Shown: piece after piece, positions 61,509 to 64,000 of the stretch
How the letters are laid out: each line of letters begins with the position of its first letter
Position numbering within the stretch: the stretch's first letter is position 1
NCBI GenBank assembly: GCA_027577595.1
Contig: JANBRJ010000034.1
Coordinates: forward strand, 93,083 to 157,082
DNA: 64,000 nt
Source of the DNA: Coemansia sp. RSA 487
Lineage: Eukaryota; Kickxellomycota; Kickxellomycetes; Kickxellales; Kickxellaceae
Reading direction: 5' to 3'
Notes under the pieces: generated by a model
What the model was told of the DNA's origin: nothing
Database searches by the model: none
Seen by the model: the letters and a program-made list of their open reading frames with translations, nothing else
Position numbers and translations under genes: made by a program

Positions 61509-63737
61509 CTATGTCTGTTGACAGCCCAAGCATGAATCGCTCGGAATCACTCGTAGCCCGGTCTTTGAGCTAAGCTTTGTCTGGTGCCCAGCAGCGGTCT
61601 CCTGGCGCATCAGCTCGCGCAGCAGCATCGTGGCATAGGCGCTTGACGGCAGGTCGAAGGCGAGCTTGAGCGCCACGTGCTGGCCGAAATCAATCGACTC
61701 CGGCTCATGCTTGCCCTCAATGGCGTCCGAGTCGGACCGCGCCAGCGGCTGCATATCGTCGTTGTAGCGCATCCACTCGTGCGAGAACACGCGCGGCTTG
61801 ATGACCATATGGCGGTACGCTCCGGCCAGCTTGTACTCCTTGAGCGGGTGCCTGTCGAGCCCTGACGCCGACAGCCCGTCTTTCTCCATATTCTCCACGT
61901 ACACGCCCTTGACCTCGTGCTCAGGGTACTTGATCGCCCACCCGGGCAGCGGAAGCACCACATCGTAGATCGAGTACTCGCTGATGTTGTCCTTGGTGAC
62001 CAGCGTCGGCACAGCGCGGCAAACCTCCTCGGGTCCCTCGCTCGCTTCGCTTTCGTCGCTGTCGGCTGTAGAAAGCTCGTGTGCCTTAATAACAAGATCA
62101 CCAGGAACCACTTTGTCGACTCCGTACAGCCGGATTCTCTCGCTCACCGCAGAGTTCCAGATATACGACTGGTATGCGTGCACGTACATCAGACGCAGGT
62201 TGCGCGGAATCGCAGCAAATGCACTGGCTGCGTTACTCGCGCCTCCGTTCTTTGCAAACGCTTGCAGAATAGAGTACTCTGCCAGCGCAGCCCTCTGCGG
62301 AAGCAGCTTGAGCGCAGCAGAGGCGTCGTTGGTCTGGTACCACGTGTCGCGCGCATCACGCACCTCCTTGCGGTCGCCAGGCCGTGGTTTGAGGATCAAA
62401 TCCACAGCGCCTTGCCAGTCGGCCTTGAGCACAGCTACGCCGACAGCGTGCGAAGAGATGCTCTGCGTGCCAAACCGCTGCATCCCGTAGTAGTTGATGA
62501 ACCCTGTGGCGCGGATGCCCTCCAGAACTGGCGCCAATGATTCTGCGTCGGCACCCTCGACATGCCGCAATATGATCCGGAACTGATTGCCACCCAAGTC
62601 GCCTAGCTTCAGCTCGCTTGCAGCGTAGCTGTAGTTGCCAAGACGCGCACCTCTGAGTTTCTTGGACGCCCAGATCAGCCTCCCGTGATCCACGCGGTAC
62701 GCCGAGCACCGCTGTACAGTGATTCCGCGTTTGTCCTTGGTCCCTGCCACTCCCAACGATCGGGAGGAAATGCGTAGATGCCGTGCTATCTGGTTCAGCA
62801 CATCCATCGTGTCGTGGTTCTCCTTCTGCATCACAAAGTGGCAGTAGTCGCCGATGTGCCGCCACTGCGAACCACGGCCCCTTCTACGCGCCTGCTGCTG
62901 CTGCTGCTTCTTGTTCTGCTTCGATCGACTGTCTTCGGCTTCCTTGTCGCTTTCAGTATTGATGTTCCTGCGGATGAATTTGAGCTTCCCTTCTACTGTT
63001 TCGCACGTCAGGCGCACAGGGATAAAGTTGTTGGTCACAAAATATACCTGCTTGCGCTCGTCCTTGGAAAGCTCGTGATCGATTAGCAGACTGCGCTCTT
63101 CGAGTGTTTGGCGCTCAGTGATCTCAAGATGCGCTCTGATGCGTGCAGAGTCTGCTTTGCCCAAAATTCCTTCAAGCCGAGCTATACCTTGCTCAAACGC
63201 TTCCTGTGGATCGTCCGGAACTCCAAGCTGCTCGATCTCCTTTTCTTCCTCAGTGGCTGGTGGCTCTGGGTCCACTGCATCTGTATACGACGTCAGATGC
63301 TCGACTCTCCCGGCCCGATCAATTTCGTTGACGAAAAAGTCGGAAAACCGGTGCTTGATGATCGCATCGAACCCGCCCCATCCAGGAGTCACAAACTCTG
63401 TGATACCAACATCAGCTTCACGCAAATACTGCTGCTGTTGTTTCTGTGGCTGTATGTTCTTAATATTCGCCTGTGCGCTAGAATCGTCCTTGATCCGCTT
63501 CGCTGCGTTGCTCGATTCGTTGTCAATGTCGATGGTTGCGTCGTCGGGCTTACGCTTCCCCGCGCTATCATCACCAGCCAATTGCTGTTGTTTAGGTGAT
63601 CCTGGCATCGTTCTTTTGTCTACTTTTGCCAATGGCCAGAGATACTCTGTTAGTTGCTTGATACACGATGGTGGTGCGTTCGGCGTTTCACCTCTAGTAT
63701 TTCCTTTACGCACAATATTTGCAATGATCCTCTGCAT
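61509..63737 (-). CDS. PUS7: tRNA pseudouridine synthase Pus7 (TruD family)
   Basis: A 742-residue single-exon protein. Catalytic Asp335 lies in AGTKDKRGITVQRCSAYRVD, and the other TruD signatures follow: LGDLGGNQFRIILRHVEG and GFINYYGMQRFGTQSISSHAVG, then the C-terminal RVFSHEWMRYNDD. An N-terminal GFDAIIKHRFSDFFVNEI block matches the family start. Gln/Lys-rich inserts at about 95-105 and 270-290 break the fold, as in other eukaryotic members. Pus7 makes pseudouridine at tRNA position 13 (35 in pre-tRNA-Tyr), U2 snRNA and mRNA. The first 43 residues (MQRIIANIVRKGNTRG) are basic and could be a mitochondrial signal; the in-frame Met44 (ATG 63608, MPGSPKQQQLAG) would give a nuclear form. Alternative starts giving dual targeting are possible but unproven. 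Confidence 0.95.
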   Translation of the reverse strand: MQRIIANIVRKGNTRGETPNAPPSCIKQLTEYLWPLAKVDKRTMPGSPKQQQLAGDDSAGKRKPDDATIDIDNESSNAAKRIKDDSSAQANIKNIQPQKQQQQYLREADVGITEFVTPGWGGFDAIIKHRFSDFFVNEIDRAGRVEHLTSYTDAVDPEPPATEEEKEIEQLGVPDDPQEAFEQGIARLEGILGKADSARIRAHLEITERQTLEERSLLIDHELSKDERKQVYFVTNNFIPVRLTCETVEGKLKFIRRNINTESDKEAEDSRSKQNKKQQQQQARRRGRGSQWRHIGDYCHFVMQKENHDTMDVLNQIARHLRISSRSLGVAGTKDKRGITVQRCSAYRVDHGRLIWASKKLRGARLGNYSYAASELKLGDLGGNQFRIILRHVEGADAESLAPVLEGIRATGFINYYGMQRFGTQSISSHAVGVAVLKADWQGAVDLILKPRPGDRKEVRDARDTWYQTNDASAALKLLPQRAALAEYSILQAFAKNGGASNAASAFAAIPRNLRLMYVHAYQSYIWNSAVSERIRLYGVDKVVPGDLVIKAHELSTADSDESEASEGPEEVCRAVPTLVTKDNISEYSIYDVVLPLPGWAIKYPEHEVKGVYVENMEKDGLSASGLDRHPLKEYKLAGAYRHMVIKPRVFSHEWMRYNDDMQPLARSDSDAIEGKHEPESIDFGQHVALKLAFDLPSSAYATMLLRELMRQETAAGHQTKLSSKTGLRVIPSDSCLGCQQT

Positions 63738-64000
63738 AAATCAGCTTTCTTGAATCGACATGCACTATTATTAACTGGAAGTAAAACTAGAAGGTGAGTG
63801 TCGGATTTTGGAATGCTTTTCTTAGGAATAAGTTTTAACTTATTATTTGCATCTTTCTAATATTTTGACAAAATGTGTATGGGATATTAAACAGGTGATT
63901 TTTGCGCACTATTTTATTTGTCCCTGTCACGCTAGTGTGTTGTCATATGCAGGGCTGATTTCCATACAGATGGGTTGGGGCAACCACTGGTTGTGGACAT
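63738..64000. other. Right-edge flank upstream of PUS7
   Basis: 263 bp of AT-rich sequence with the PUS7 promoter. No coding signal; a neighbouring gene may begin beyond the edge. Confidence 0.4.

Noticed and set aside
1-64000. Transposons, CRISPR arrays, rRNA genes, or a biosynthetic cluster
   Set aside because: No transposase or reverse-transcriptase motifs, terminal repeats, spaced direct repeats, rRNA-like stretches or clustered biosynthetic enzymes were seen when reading both strands.

Overview
The window looks like nuclear DNA of an early-diverging (non-Dikarya) fungus. Genes are on both strands, packed at about one per 2-3 kb. Most are intronless, and the few introns have GTAAGT-type donors and TAG/CAG acceptors, in one case with a perfect TACTAAC branch site. 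The gene set is eukaryotic housekeeping plus genes usually lost in yeasts and filamentous ascomycetes: a DET1 homologue, a CP2/grainyhead factor, an NPL4 with its C-terminal NZF finger and an animal-type aromatic amino-acid decarboxylase. My best guess is Zoopagomycota/Kickxellomycotina (Coemansia-like). That is an inference from gene content, not from a database match.

Layout. 1-9.6 kb: a CP2 transcription factor cut by the left edge, a 2.4 kb non-coding stretch, a three-RRM + MLLE RNA-binding protein resembling Rrm4, the Fe-S scaffold ISU1, and a nuclear protein with PIP-box and SUMO-binding motifs, then a tRNA-Lys(CUU). 10-21 kb: aromatic amino-acid decarboxylase in AT-richer DNA, DET1, methylmalonate-semialdehyde dehydrogenase and the importin PSE1/KAP121. 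21-29.8 kb: a 2.1 kb divergent gap with a possible small OB-fold gene, topoisomerase II, a short gene whose longer paralogue lies 23 kb away, and a tandem ubiquitin-like protein. 31-41 kb: a secreted Gln-Ala repeat protein, a multi-pass membrane protein with paired-His motifs, NPL4, BET3, a TrhO-like rhodanese, a mitochondrial coiled-coil membrane protein and RAD4/XPC. 41-51 kb: a 3.7 kb gap and a four-exon phosphoinositide phospholipase C whose C2 domain is split by low-complexity sequence. 51-64 kb: the longer paralogue, a GH38 alpha-mannosidase with a four-helix membrane block inside its C-terminal region, a PPR protein, a PIG-Y/ERI1 protein with a long N-terminal extension, and PUS7.

There is no operon-like logic and no mobile element, CRISPR array or biosynthetic cluster. 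Neighbours share divergent promoters (RRM protein/ISU1, PSE1/TOP2, membrane protein/NPL4, TrhO/coiled-coil protein, RAD4/PLC) but not obvious pathways. The most unusual items are the membrane-spanning GH38 enzyme, the tandem ubiquitin-like protein, the PPxY paralogue pair, the His-motif membrane protein, the PIG-Y extension, and DET1 and the decarboxylase in a fungus. All functional calls come from reading motifs by eye; no searches were run.
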